DNA from: Geodermatophilus bullaregiensis
GTDB lineage: Bacteria; Actinomycetota; Actinomycetes; Mycobacteriales; Geodermatophilaceae
Direction: 5' to 3'
Assembly (NCBI RefSeq): GCF_016907675.1
Contig: NZ_JAFBCJ010000001.1
Location: 1,178,001 to 1,242,000 of the forward strand
Length of the DNA stretch: 64,000 nucleotides
Both the position numbers and the translations under genes were made by a program. Positions 26,167 through 33,843 of the stretch are shown piece by piece. How positions within the stretch are numbered: the stretch's first letter is position 1; each line of letters begins with the position of its first letter. A model generated the notes under the pieces. That model made no database searches. It was given only the letters and a program-made list of their open reading frames with translations, and was not told where the DNA came from.

Positions 26167-29052
26167 TCAGTCGGGGGAGAAGCCGGGGTCGGACAGCGTC
26201 GGGCCCACCGGGTCGTGGACCGGGGACTGCACCAGGACGCCACCCGCAGCGGGGAGCGGTAGGCCGGAGTCCAGCACCGCGGCGAGGGCGGCCAGCGGTG
26301 TCGACGACGAGGTGAGCGTGGAGGGCCCGGCCGGAGCGGGTGCAACCGGGACGGGCGCCGGCTCGGCAGGCGGGGGCGGCGCCGGCTCGGCGGCCGGGAC
26401 CGGCGGTGGAGCGGCCGGGTCGGGGGAGGGCCGGTCGGCCCTGGGCCTCCCCTGCTGCAGGAGGTCGGCCCTGGGCGTCCCCTGCCGCAGCAGGTCGGCC
26501 ACGACCGAGTGCGCGCAGGGCGGCACGGGGACCGCCACGACGGTCGGCGGAACGGCGACCTCGCCGGCCGGGACGAGGCCGGGGTCGGCCGCCGAGCTCG
26601 TCGTGGTCGTGGTCGTCGTGCTGTCGGCGACGGCCGGCTCCGCGGTCCCGGCGCTCGCCGGGTCCGCGGTCGCGGTCGCCGGCTCGACCCCCGCGCTCAC
26701 CTCGTCGGTCACCGGCTCGACGGTCGCCACCGTCTCCGGCGACGGCTCGACGACCGGGGTCACGTCCTCGGTCACCGGCTCCGGGGCCGGCACGGCGGTC
26801 GGCGGGACGTCGGTGACTCCCTCGGCCTCGGGGACCGGCACGTCGGTCACCGGGAGGGGGACGTCGTCGACGGGCTCGACCACCGGACCGGAGGTCTCCA
26901 CCGGGGGGACCGGAGCCTCGCGCACCGGGACGACGACCTCGGCCACGGGGGCGGCGGTCTCGACCACCGGTGGCACGCGGTCAGGCAGCGGCTCCACCAC
27001 CGGCGCGACGACCTCGACCACCGGCCGGGACTCCTCGACCAGCGGCGGGACGTGCGGGGCGACGGCCCTCGGGACGCGGTCAGGCCGCGGCTCCGCGACC
27101 GGGGTCACGTCCTCGGTCACCGGCTGGGTCACCGGCGCCACCGGTTGGGCCGCTGGGGGCACCGCGTCGACCACCGGCTGGGTGACCGGGGCCACCGGGT
27201 GGACCACGGGGCGGACGACGTCGACGACGGGCGGCGGTGTCTCCGCGGGGGCGCCGACGGCCGGGGGCCCCGCGTCGACGGTTGGCTCGACGACCTCACC
27301 CACCGGCTCCGCCACCGGAGCCACGACCTCGCCCACCGGCTCCGCCTCGGCCACCGGTGGGGCCACAGGCCGATCAGCCGGTGGACCCGGCGGGACCACG
27401 GGCCGGTGGTCGGCCGGCGGGCCGGGCGGGACCACGGGCGGGTCGGCCGGTGGACCCGGCTCGGCTCCCGGCCGGTCCGCCGGCGGGCCCACGGGCCGGT
27501 CGGCCGGTGGACCCGGCTCGGCTCCCGGCCGGTCCGCCGGCGGGCCCACGGGCCGGTCGGCCGGCGGACCGGGCGGGACCACAGGCAGGTCGGCCGGCGG
27601 GCCGGGCGGGACCACGGGCGGGTCGGCCGGTGGACCCGGCTCGGCTCCCGGCCGGTCGGCCGGCGGGCCCACGGGCCGGTCGGCCGGCGGACCCGGCTCG
27701 GCTCCCGGCCGGTCCGCCGGCGGGCCCACGGGCCGGTCGGCCGGCGGACCGGGCGGGACCACGGGCCGGTCCGCCGGCGGGCCGGGCGGGACCACGGGCG
27801 GGTCGGCCGGTGGACCCGGCTCGCTTCCGGGCCGGTCCGCCGGCGGGCCCGGCGACGCCACGGGCGGGTCTGCCGGCGGGCCCGGCGGGACCACGGGCCG
27901 GTCGGCCGGCGGGCCGGGCGGGACCACGGGCGGGTCGGCCGGTGGACCCGGCTCGGCCCCCGGCCGGTCGGCCGGCGGACCCGGCTCGGCCCCCGGCCGA
28001 TCGGCCGGTGGACCCGGCGACGCCACGGGCAGGTCGGCCGGTGGGCCCGGCGACGTCACGGGCAGGTCGGCCGGTGGACCCGGCTCGGCCCCCGGCCGGT
28101 CCGCCGGCGGGCCCGGCGACGCCACGGGCGGGTCCGCCGGCGGGCCCGGCGGGACCACGGGCCGGTCGGCCGGCGGGCCGGGCGGGACCACGGGCGGGTC
28201 GGCCGGTGGACCCGGCTCGGCCCCCGGCCGGTCGGCCGGCGGACCCGGCTCGGCCCCCGGCCGATCGGCCGGTGGACCCGGCGACGCCACGGGCGGGTCG
28301 GCCGGTGGACCCGGCGGGACCACGGGCGGGTCGGCCGGCGGACCCGGCGACGCCACGGGCGAGTCGGCCGGTGGACCCGGCTCGGCTCCCAGCCGATCGG
28401 CCGGCGGATCCGGCGGCACCACAGGCGGGTCGGCCGGTGGACCGACCGGCTCGACGACCGGCGCCCCCGCGTCCACCGGCTCGGTCACCGGGGGTAGGTC
28501 GGCCGGCGGACCGACCGGTTCGGCCCCCGGCCGGTCAGCCGGCGGACCCGGCGGCACCCCGGGCACATCGGCCGGCGGACCGACCGGCTCGACGACCGGC
28601 GCCCCCGCGTCCACCACCGGGGGCACCTCGTCGACCACCGGGGGCAGGTCCTCGACCACGGGAGCCACCTCGTCGTCCGCCGGCTCCGGTGTTCCCGCGG
28701 GAACGTCGACCACGAGCTCGACCACCGGGACGACCACCGGGACGACGACCTCGGCCACCGGCGGCACGACCTCGGCCACCGGCGGCACGACCTCGGCCAC
28801 GGGAGCCACCGCGTCGTCCGCCGACTCCGGCACCGGCTCGGTGACCGCCTCGGTCAGCGACTCGACGGGCGCCACGGCGTCGGGGACCGCACTCGGCAGG
28901 CCGTCGCCGTCCTCAGCACGCGCGCTCCCGGACGAGACCAGCAGGAGGGCGTAGAGGCAGCCCACCAGACCCAGCAGGAGGAGGACGCGATCAACCCAGC
29001 AGGCATAAGCCGCGGACCCCGCAGCCGTCCGTGCCGAGTTGTTCCCGTGCAC
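26167..29052 (-). CDS. Secreted proline-rich tandem-repeat protein
   Basis: 961 residues. Residues 21-46 are a hydrophobic signal segment ending S-G-S-A-R-A, a good signal-peptidase site. The mature chain is almost all Pro, Val, Ala, Asp and Glu. Residues about 50-190 carry A/V-P-V-V-E/D-E-V-P-P repeats; about 200-560 is a tandem array of P-G-P-P-A-D-x-P-x-x-x units of mostly 11 residues (variants R-P-G-A-E, P-P-V-V-P, P-P-V-A-S); later parts return to V-E/D-P-V-x-x repeats, and two L-L-x-Q-G-x-P-R-A-D copies precede a Pro/Ala-rich end. No sorting signal, transmembrane anchor or catalytic motif. The regular P-P-A-D spacing suggests an extended, polyproline-II-like cell-wall spacer or adhesin-like polymer. 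I do not recognise a named family. The GTG start is the only plausible one before the signal. Confidence 0.75.
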   Translation of the reverse strand: MHGNNSARTAAGSAAYACWVDRVLLLLGLVGCLYALLLVSSGSARAEDGDGLPSAVPDAVAPVESLTEAVTEPVPESADDAVAPVAEVVPPVAEVVPPVAEVVVPVVVPVVELVVDVPAGTPEPADDEVAPVVEDLPPVVDEVPPVVDAGAPVVEPVGPPADVPGVPPGPPADRPGAEPVGPPADLPPVTEPVDAGAPVVEPVGPPADPPVVPPDPPADRLGAEPGPPADSPVASPGPPADPPVVPPGPPADPPVASPGPPADRPGAEPGPPADRPGAEPGPPADPPVVPPGPPADRPVVPPGPPADPPVASPGPPADRPGAEPGPPADLPVTSPGPPADLPVASPGPPADRPGAEPGPPADRPGAEPGPPADPPVVPPGPPADRPVVPPGPPADPPVASPGPPADRPGSEPGPPADPPVVPPGPPADRPVVPPGPPADRPVGPPADRPGAEPGPPADRPVGPPADRPGAEPGPPADPPVVPPGPPADLPVVPPGPPADRPVGPPADRPGAEPGPPADRPVGPPADRPGAEPGPPADPPVVPPGPPADHRPVVPPGPPADRPVAPPVAEAEPVGEVVAPVAEPVGEVVEPTVDAGPPAVGAPAETPPPVVDVVRPVVHPVAPVTQPVVDAVPPAAQPVAPVTQPVTEDVTPVAEPRPDRVPRAVAPHVPPLVEESRPVVEVVAPVVEPLPDRVPPVVETAAPVAEVVVPVREAPVPPVETSGPVVEPVDDVPLPVTDVPVPEAEGVTDVPPTAVPAPEPVTEDVTPVVEPSPETVATVEPVTDEVSAGVEPATATADPASAGTAEPAVADSTTTTTTTSSAADPGLVPAGEVAVPPTVVAVPVPPCAHSVVADLLRQGTPRADLLQQGRPRADRPSPDPAAPPPVPAAEPAPPPPAEPAPVPVAPAPAGPSTLTSSSTPLAALAAVLDSGLPLPAAGGVLVQSPVHDPVGPTLSDPGFSPD
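27366..28440 (-). repeat. 33-base tandem repeat array inside the proline-rich gene
   Basis: Mostly 33-base units (with some 30-base units) each containing GGNCCGGCGG or GGCCGGTGGACCCGG-like cores; encodes [11 protein letters not shown] and variants on the minus strand. Long near-identical higher-order blocks are visible, for example the run around 27900-28060 recurs around 28140-28290. Such arrays change length by recombination or slippage, and are a likely assembly hazard. Confidence 0.85.
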
Positions 29053-29140
29053 GGACCCAGGCTAGGGCCGGGTGGGCTGCTCCGCCCGCGGAACGGCGAG
29101 AAAACGGAACGAGAGGACGACAGAACGCCGTCCGCGGCAG

Positions 29141-29875
29141 TCAGACGATCCGGACGCGCAGCCGGCGGAAGCCGCGCCCCTTGTTCTCCATCTTGACCAC
29201 CTCGACACGGCCGACCATCGCCGTGGAGGCCACGTGCGTCCCACCGTCGGCCTGGGTGTCCAGACCGACGATGTCGACGATCCGCACGACCTCGATGTCC
29301 GGCGGCAGCAGGTTCGTCGCCGTCCGGATGACGTCGGGGATCGCGAAGGCCTCGTCGCGCGGCAGCGTCCGCACCTCGATCGGCCGGTCGGCGGCGATCT
29401 CGGCGTTCACCGCCTCGGCGACCCGGTCCTTGAAGTCGGCCGGCACCTCGGCCAGGTCGAAGTCCATGCGCGCGGTCAGCGGCTCCATGTTGCCGCCGGT
29501 CACCAGGGCCCCGAAGTCGCGGAAGACGACGCCGGTGAGCACGTGCAGGCCGGAGTGCGTGCGCATCAGCCGGGTGCGCCGCTCGTCGTCGAGCGCGCCG
29601 CGCACGGCGGTGCCCGGCGGCGGCACGGGGTCGCCCTCGACCGGGACGAGGTACAGCTCGTCGCCCTTGCGGGTGCCCGCGATGCGGGTGCGGACACCGC
29701 CCCACAGCAGCACGCCCTCGTCCGGCGGCTGCCCACCCCCGCCCGGGTAGAACGCCGACCGGTCGAGCACGACGCCCTGCTCGGGATCGGCGGCCACCAC
29801 GGTCGCGTCCCACTCCCGCACGGTGGCGTCGGCGAGGTCGAGCCGGTGGGTGTGTCCGTGCCGGTCAGCGCTCAC
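29141..29875 (-). CDS. alaX: Alanyl-tRNA editing protein AlaX-like
   Basis: 244 residues, stand-alone AlaX of the medium type. The N-terminal beta-barrel contains S-A-F-Y-P-G-G-G-G-Q-P-P-D-E-G and the editing core has M-R-T-H-S-G-L-H-V-L, the HxxxH metal motif. The second metal motif reads Q-A-D-G-G-T-H-V, with Asp where AlaRS has Cys and the final His retained; Asp at this place also occurs in some free-standing AlaX. It hydrolyses serine (or glycine) wrongly attached to tRNA(Ala). GTG start at 29875. It is an independent house-keeping gene; 88 bases separate it from the proline-rich gene. Confidence 0.85.
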   Translation of the reverse strand: MSADRHGHTHRLDLADATVREWDATVVAADPEQGVVLDRSAFYPGGGGQPPDEGVLLWGGVRTRIAGTRKGDELYLVPVEGDPVPPPGTAVRGALDDERRTRLMRTHSGLHVLTGVVFRDFGALVTGGNMEPLTARMDFDLAEVPADFKDRVAEAVNAEIAADRPIEVRTLPRDEAFAIPDVIRTATNLLPPDIEVVRIVDIVGLDTQADGGTHVASTAMVGRVEVVKMENKGRGFRRLRVRIV

Positions 29876-29944
29876 CGGTGCATGGTGCCGCGCGCGGCGG
29901 CCTGCGGGGAGTCCGGCCCGTCGTGATCACCGGGGCACACCGCC

Positions 29945-30676
29945 TCACGCCGCCGTCCCGTCCTCCGCCGCCGACCCGTCGGCCCGGGCGAGGAACGCCT
30001 CCACCAGCCGCGCGCAGGCCGCCGCCGCCTCGGGCGCGCGGGCCGCGATCTCCCTCCGGAGCCCGGGCACCAGCGCGGCGGCCTCGGGCGGCGGCGGGCC
30101 GGTCAGCTCCCAGGTCTCCTCCCACGCGGAGAAGGCACCCGGGTCGATCTCCGGGTGGAACTGCACGCCCAGGTGCGGCCCGTACGTGAACGCCTGCACC
30201 GCCCGCTCGGTCCACGCCACCCCGACCGCGCCGGGCGGCACCGTGAACCGGTCGCCGTGGTACTCGAACCACGGCCCGGCCGGCACGAGGGCGGGGTCGA
30301 CGGTCGCGACGTCGAGGAAGCCGTGCTCCCCCGCCGGCGCCTCGGACACCACCCCGCCGAGCACCCGCGACAGCACCTGGCCGCCGAAGCACACCCCGAG
30401 CACCGGCGTCCCGGCGTCCACCGCCCGCCGCAGGTAGGCCAGCTCCGCGCCCAGCCACGGCACCGTGTCGTCGTAGGCGGCCGCGCCCGACCCCATGACC
30501 ACGAGCGTGCGCAGCGCGCCGGGGTCGGGCAGCGCCGTCAGCAGCGGCGAGGGCCCGACCGCCGTCCCGACGACGACGGTGAGCCCCTGGGCCTCCAGCG
30601 CCGGGCGCAGGCCGCCGACCAGCCGGTGCCCGCGGGAGGGGTCGGCGTCGTGGACGAGGACGAGCGCGGTTCCCAT
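29945..30676 (-). CDS. Class I glutamine amidotransferase-like protein
   Basis: 243 residues. The nucleophile elbow is P-V-L-G-V-C-F-G-G-Q (C96) and the His/Glu pair is in V-Q-F-H-P-E-I. It is the GMP-synthase-like glutaminase class found as single-domain proteins; in plants and bacteria some cleave gamma-glutamyl peptides, others aid nitrogen transfer. No partner synthase is adjacent. ATG start at 30676. The last 15 residues are Ala/Gly-rich. Substrate unknown. Confidence 0.85.
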   Translation of the reverse strand: MGTALVLVHDADPSRGHRLVGGLRPALEAQGLTVVVGTAVGPSPLLTALPDPGALRTLVVMGSGAAAYDDTVPWLGAELAYLRRAVDAGTPVLGVCFGGQVLSRVLGGVVSEAPAGEHGFLDVATVDPALVPAGPWFEYHGDRFTVPPGAVGVAWTERAVQAFTYGPHLGVQFHPEIDPGAFSAWEETWELTGPPPPEAAALVPGLRREIAARAPEAAAACARLVEAFLARADGSAAEDGTAA

Positions 30677-30810
30677 GCCCCCAGTATCGGCAGGGGCGCG
30701 CCGGGCCCCGGACGTCCTGGACACGAGGGCTTCCCCCGGACGGTCGCTGCGAGGACGCTGGCGGGCGCGGCGGGCCGCGCGGGTGCCGCCGTCCGACGAG
30801 GAGGACCGGC

Positions 30811-31431
30811 ATGTACGCACGCTCGACCACGATCAACGGCACCCCCATGACCGTCGACGACGGCATCGCCTACGTCTGCGACGAGGTCATGCCGGCCGTC
30901 ACGGAGATGCCCGGCTGCGTGGGCCTGTCGATGCTGGCCGACCGGGAGAGCGGCCGCTGCATCGTCACCTCGTCCTGGCACGACGCCGAGTCCATGCGGG
31001 CCAGCGACGAGGGCATCCGCGGCATGCGGGAGCGCGCCGGGAGCATCTTCGGCGGTCCCCCGGAGGTCCAGGAGTGGGAGGTCGCCGTCATGCACCGCCG
31101 CTCCGAGGCGCCGTCGGGCGCCTGCACCCGGGTCACCTGGAGCCGGTGCGACCCCGCCGACGTCGACCGGGTCCTCGACGCCTACCGGGCGGTGATGGTG
31201 CCGCGGATGGAGGACTACGGCGGCTTCTGCAGCGTGAGCCTCATGATCGACCGCGCCACCGGCCGGTCCGCCTCCGCGGTGACCTTCGAGGACCGCGAGT
31301 GCATGGAGGCCAGCCGCACGCACGCCCGGGCCAGCCGCGACGACTTCGCCCGCCTCATGCGGCTCGAGATCACCGACCACGACGAGTTCGACCTGGTGCT
31401 CGCCCACCTGCGCATCCCCGAGACCGTCTGA
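30811..31431 (+). CDS. Protein with two ABM-like ferredoxin-fold halves
   Basis: 206 residues, no signal or membrane segment. Each half has the antibiotic-biosynthesis-monooxygenase-type pattern: first half with E-M-P-G-C-V-G-L-S-M-L-A-D-R-E-S-G-R and T-S-S-W-H-D-A-E-S-M-R-A-S; second half with D-Y-G-G-F-C-S-V-S-L-M-I-D-R-A-T-G-R and F-E-D-R-E-C-M-E-A-S. Such proteins can be haem-degrading or cofactor-free oxygenases, or just stress dimers; none of this can be assigned here. A GAGGAGG site precedes the ATG. Stands alone, divergent from the amidotransferase gene. Confidence 0.7.
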   Translation: MYARSTTINGTPMTVDDGIAYVCDEVMPAVTEMPGCVGLSMLADRESGRCIVTSSWHDAESMRASDEGIRGMRERAGSIFGGPPEVQEWEVAVMHRRSEAPSGACTRVTWSRCDPADVDRVLDAYRAVMVPRMEDYGGFCSVSLMIDRATGRSASAVTFEDRECMEASRTHARASRDDFARLMRLEITDHDEFDLVLAHLRIPETV

Positions 31432-31481
31432 GGACACCCTCCCGCCCCCCACATGGCCTCCCTGCAGAGGCCTGCAGCGAG

Positions 31482-31499
31482 CCCCCGAGCGGTCGGGGG
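31482..31499. terminator. Short hairpin between convergent genes
   Basis: CCCCCGA (31482-31488) pairs with TCGGGGG (31493-31499) around a four-base loop, between the ABM-like gene and the convergent acyl-CoA dehydrogenase. Could act as a bidirectional terminator. Confidence 0.5.
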
Positions 31500-31516
31500 T
31501 GGGACGGGGTCCTCCC

Positions 31517-32590
31517 TCAGACGACGCGGGTCAGCGCCGGCCAGAGGTCGTCGCCGCCGGCGGCGACCAGGCCGGCGCCCAGCGTCCGCGACCACGCCAG
31601 CTCGGTGCCGCCCTCGTCGCGCCAGGACCAGCAGCGGCGGGTGAGGTGGTGCAGCCGGTACTCCTGGGTGAAGCCGATCGCACCGTGCACCTGGTGGGCG
31701 AGCTTGGCGACCACCTCGACGGCGGCCCCGGCGCGCACCTTGGCGGCCGCGGCAGCCAGCACGACGGTGTCCTCCCCGCGGTCGAGCGCCTGCACGGCGG
31801 CGTCGACCAGAGCGGCGGTCGAGGTGACCTCGCCGGCCATCTGCGCCAGCTCCATCTGGATGGCCTGGAACTTCCCCAGCGGCCGCCCGAACTGCACTCG
31901 CTCGCCGGCGTACTGCACCGTCCAGGCCAGCACCTGCTCCAGCGCCGCGGAGATCTGCACCGCCCGCGCGAGCGCGTAGCGGGCGCGCACCATCCCCGCC
32001 TGCGCCGGGCCCAGCAGCGCCCCGGGCACGCCGACACCGTCGAGGACCAGCGACCCGCGCGGCTCGCCGGCCAGGTTGACCGCCCGAGAGGCGTCGAGCC
32101 CCGCGGTGTCGACCACGGCGAGCACCGCGCCCTCGATGCCGGCCGGCGGGGTGGCGAGCACCGCGACGTGCCGGGCAACCCCCGCCCAGGGGACGTCGAC
32201 GGCGGTGCCGGTGAGGGTGAAGCGGCCCGGGCCGTCGCCGTCGTCGGACGGCTCGGCGGTGACCGCGCCGTCCACCGCGATGGTCAGCGGCTCCTCCGGC
32301 GCGGGCAGGTCGAGGTCGGCGGCCAGCAGCGCCGGCGCGGCCACGAGCAGCTGCTCGGCCACCGGCACCGCCCCGGCGCCGGCGGCCAGCGTGCGCACGA
32401 CCGCCACGGCGTCGGCCAGCTCGCCACCGGAACCGCCCGCCTCCTCGGGCAGGCCGACCCCGGTCAGCCCGGCCTCGGCCAGCGCCGTCCACAGGCCCTC
32501 GTCCCACGGCCGCTCGGCCGAGAGCAGCAGCGGCTCGTGCCCGGCGAGGACGTCCCGGACGGTCTCGACCACCAGGTCCTGATCACTCAT
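31517..32590 (-). CDS. Acyl-CoA dehydrogenase, small/divergent subunit
   Basis: 357 residues with the acyl-CoA dehydrogenase fold: N-terminal helical domain (L-A-E-A-G-L-T-G-V-G-L-P-E-E-A-G-G-S-G), a beta domain, then Q-Y-A-G-E-R-V-Q-F-G-R-P-L-G-K-F-Q-A-I-Q in the C-terminal helical domain. It lacks the usual W-x-T/S-x-G/N FAD loop and the G-G-T-N-E motif, both present in its partner. Its ATG overlaps the partner stop by four bases (ATGA). In actinobacterial steroid and side-chain degradation, such pairs form alpha2-beta2 enzymes (ChsE1-ChsE2 type). Most likely a heteromeric dehydrogenase acting on an unusual acyl-CoA. Confidence 0.85.
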   Translation of the reverse strand: MSDQDLVVETVRDVLAGHEPLLLSAERPWDEGLWTALAEAGLTGVGLPEEAGGSGGELADAVAVVRTLAAGAGAVPVAEQLLVAAPALLAADLDLPAPEEPLTIAVDGAVTAEPSDDGDGPGRFTLTGTAVDVPWAGVARHVAVLATPPAGIEGAVLAVVDTAGLDASRAVNLAGEPRGSLVLDGVGVPGALLGPAQAGMVRARYALARAVQISAALEQVLAWTVQYAGERVQFGRPLGKFQAIQMELAQMAGEVTSTAALVDAAVQALDRGEDTVVLAAAAAKVRAGAAVEVVAKLAHQVHGAIGFTQEYRLHHLTRRCWSWRDEGGTELAWSRTLGAGLVAAGGDDLWPALTRVV

Positions 32591-33756
32591 CGCAGTCCCA
32601 GCCCTCGTGCCACGATCCCGCGCAGGATCTCGTTGGTCCCGCCCCGCAGCGTGTAGCCCGGCGCGTGCAGCTGCGCCTCGGCCAGCGCCCGGCCCAGCGG
32701 GTCCGGGGAGTCCAGCGACGGGACGACGTCGACCACCCGGCGCACCTCGTCGACGACGTCCTGCTCGAACGTCGTCCCCACGTCCTTCACCAGCGCGGCC
32801 GGGATGTCGGGCAGCTCCCCGCGGTCCAGCGCCGCGGCGATGCGCAACGACAGCTGCCGCAGCGCCAGCGCCCGCGCCGACAGCCGGCCCAGGGTGGCCA
32901 GCTGGGCGGGGTCGCCGGTCGCGGCGGCGCGGCGGCCGAACTCGGCCAGCAGCGGCCAGGTGGACAGGAACCGCTCCGGTCCCGACCGCTCGAAGGCCAG
33001 CTCCGCGGTCACCTGGTGCCAGCCGGCGCCCTCGGTGCCCAGCAGCATCCCGGCGGGGACGACGACGTCGTCGAACACCACCTCGTTGAAGTGGTGTCCG
33101 CCGTCGAGGATGCGGATGGGGTTGATCGTGATGCCCGGCAGCGACAGGTCGACCAGCAGCTGGGTCAGCCCCTGGTGCTTGCCGCGGGGGCCCTCCCCGG
33201 GCGGGCCGGTGCGCACCAGCACGATCCCGTAGTGGGAGTGGTGGGCGTTGGACGTCCACACCTTGGCGCCGTTGACCACGAAGTCGCCGTCGCCGTCGCG
33301 GGTCGCCCGCGTGCGGATGGAGGCCAGGTCGGAGCCGGAGTCGGGCTCGCTCATGCCGATGACGAAGTAGCACTCGCCGGCGGCGATGCGCGGCAGGATG
33401 TCCTTGCGCTGCTCCTCGGTGCCGTAGCGCAGCAGGTTCGGCCCCGACTGCCGGTCGGCGATCCAGTGCGCGGCCACCGGCGCACCGGCGGCCAGCAGCT
33501 CCTCGGTGACGGCGTAGCGCTCCATCGCCGTCCGCTCGTGGCCGCCGTACTGCCGGGGCCAGGTCATCCCCAGCCAGCCGCGTGCGCCCAGCTTCCTCGA
33601 GAACTCGGGGTCCACGCCGGACAGCCAGGTGTCGACGTGCGTGCTGAAGGTCCCGGCGGCCAGCTCCTCGGCCAGGAACTGCCGCACCTCGAGCCGGACC
33701 TGCTCGGCGGCCTCCGAGGGTGGCGCGGGCGCCAGGGTCAACGAGTTGCTGCTCAT
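32587..33756 (-). CDS. Acyl-CoA dehydrogenase, FAD-binding subunit
   Basis: 389 residues. G-M-S-E-P-D-S-G-S-D-L-A-S-I-R-T-R-A is the acyl-CoA/FAD binding segment, V-N-G-A-K-V-W-T-S-N-A-H-H-S-H the flavin loop, and L-R-G-G-T-N-E-I-L-R-G the C-terminal motif. It oxidises acyl-CoA to enoyl-CoA, passing electrons to an electron-transfer flavoprotein. Coupled to the gene at 31517-32590, with which it probably makes a heterotetramer. ATG at 33756. No regulator in the pair; the closest neighbours are the stress phosphatase genes, so the pathway served is open. Confidence 0.9.
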   Translation of the reverse strand: MSSNSLTLAPAPPSEAAEQVRLEVRQFLAEELAAGTFSTHVDTWLSGVDPEFSRKLGARGWLGMTWPRQYGGHERTAMERYAVTEELLAAGAPVAAHWIADRQSGPNLLRYGTEEQRKDILPRIAAGECYFVIGMSEPDSGSDLASIRTRATRDGDGDFVVNGAKVWTSNAHHSHYGIVLVRTGPPGEGPRGKHQGLTQLLVDLSLPGITINPIRILDGGHHFNEVVFDDVVVPAGMLLGTEGAGWHQVTAELAFERSGPERFLSTWPLLAEFGRRAAATGDPAQLATLGRLSARALALRQLSLRIAAALDRGELPDIPAALVKDVGTTFEQDVVDEVRRVVDVVPSLDSPDPLGRALAEAQLHAPGYTLRGGTNEILRGIVARGLGLR

Positions 33757-33843
33757 AGCGGATCCGTCCCCACGTCGGCGTGGCAGTTCTCCTGCGTCGG
33801 TTGTACAGGGCGCGGGCCGCCCGGTCTCCTCAGGGGGACGGGA

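Noticed and set aside
24247-26262. 671-codon plus-strand frame overlapping the GST-like gene
   Set aside because: Arg/Pro-rich translation in another frame of the GST gene, no start signal and no motifs.
27366-28440. CRISPR array
   Set aside because: The repeats are direct, in frame at mostly 33 bases, without unique spacers, and encode a regular protein sequence.
25844-28954. Very long plus-strand frame rich in Gly, Ser and Thr (GRSAGGPGG repeats) opposite the proline-rich gene
   Set aside because: It is the complementary reading of the repeat array. The minus strand has a signal peptide, regular P-P-A-D repeats and a consistent start, so the plus frame is a by-product of GC-rich repeats.
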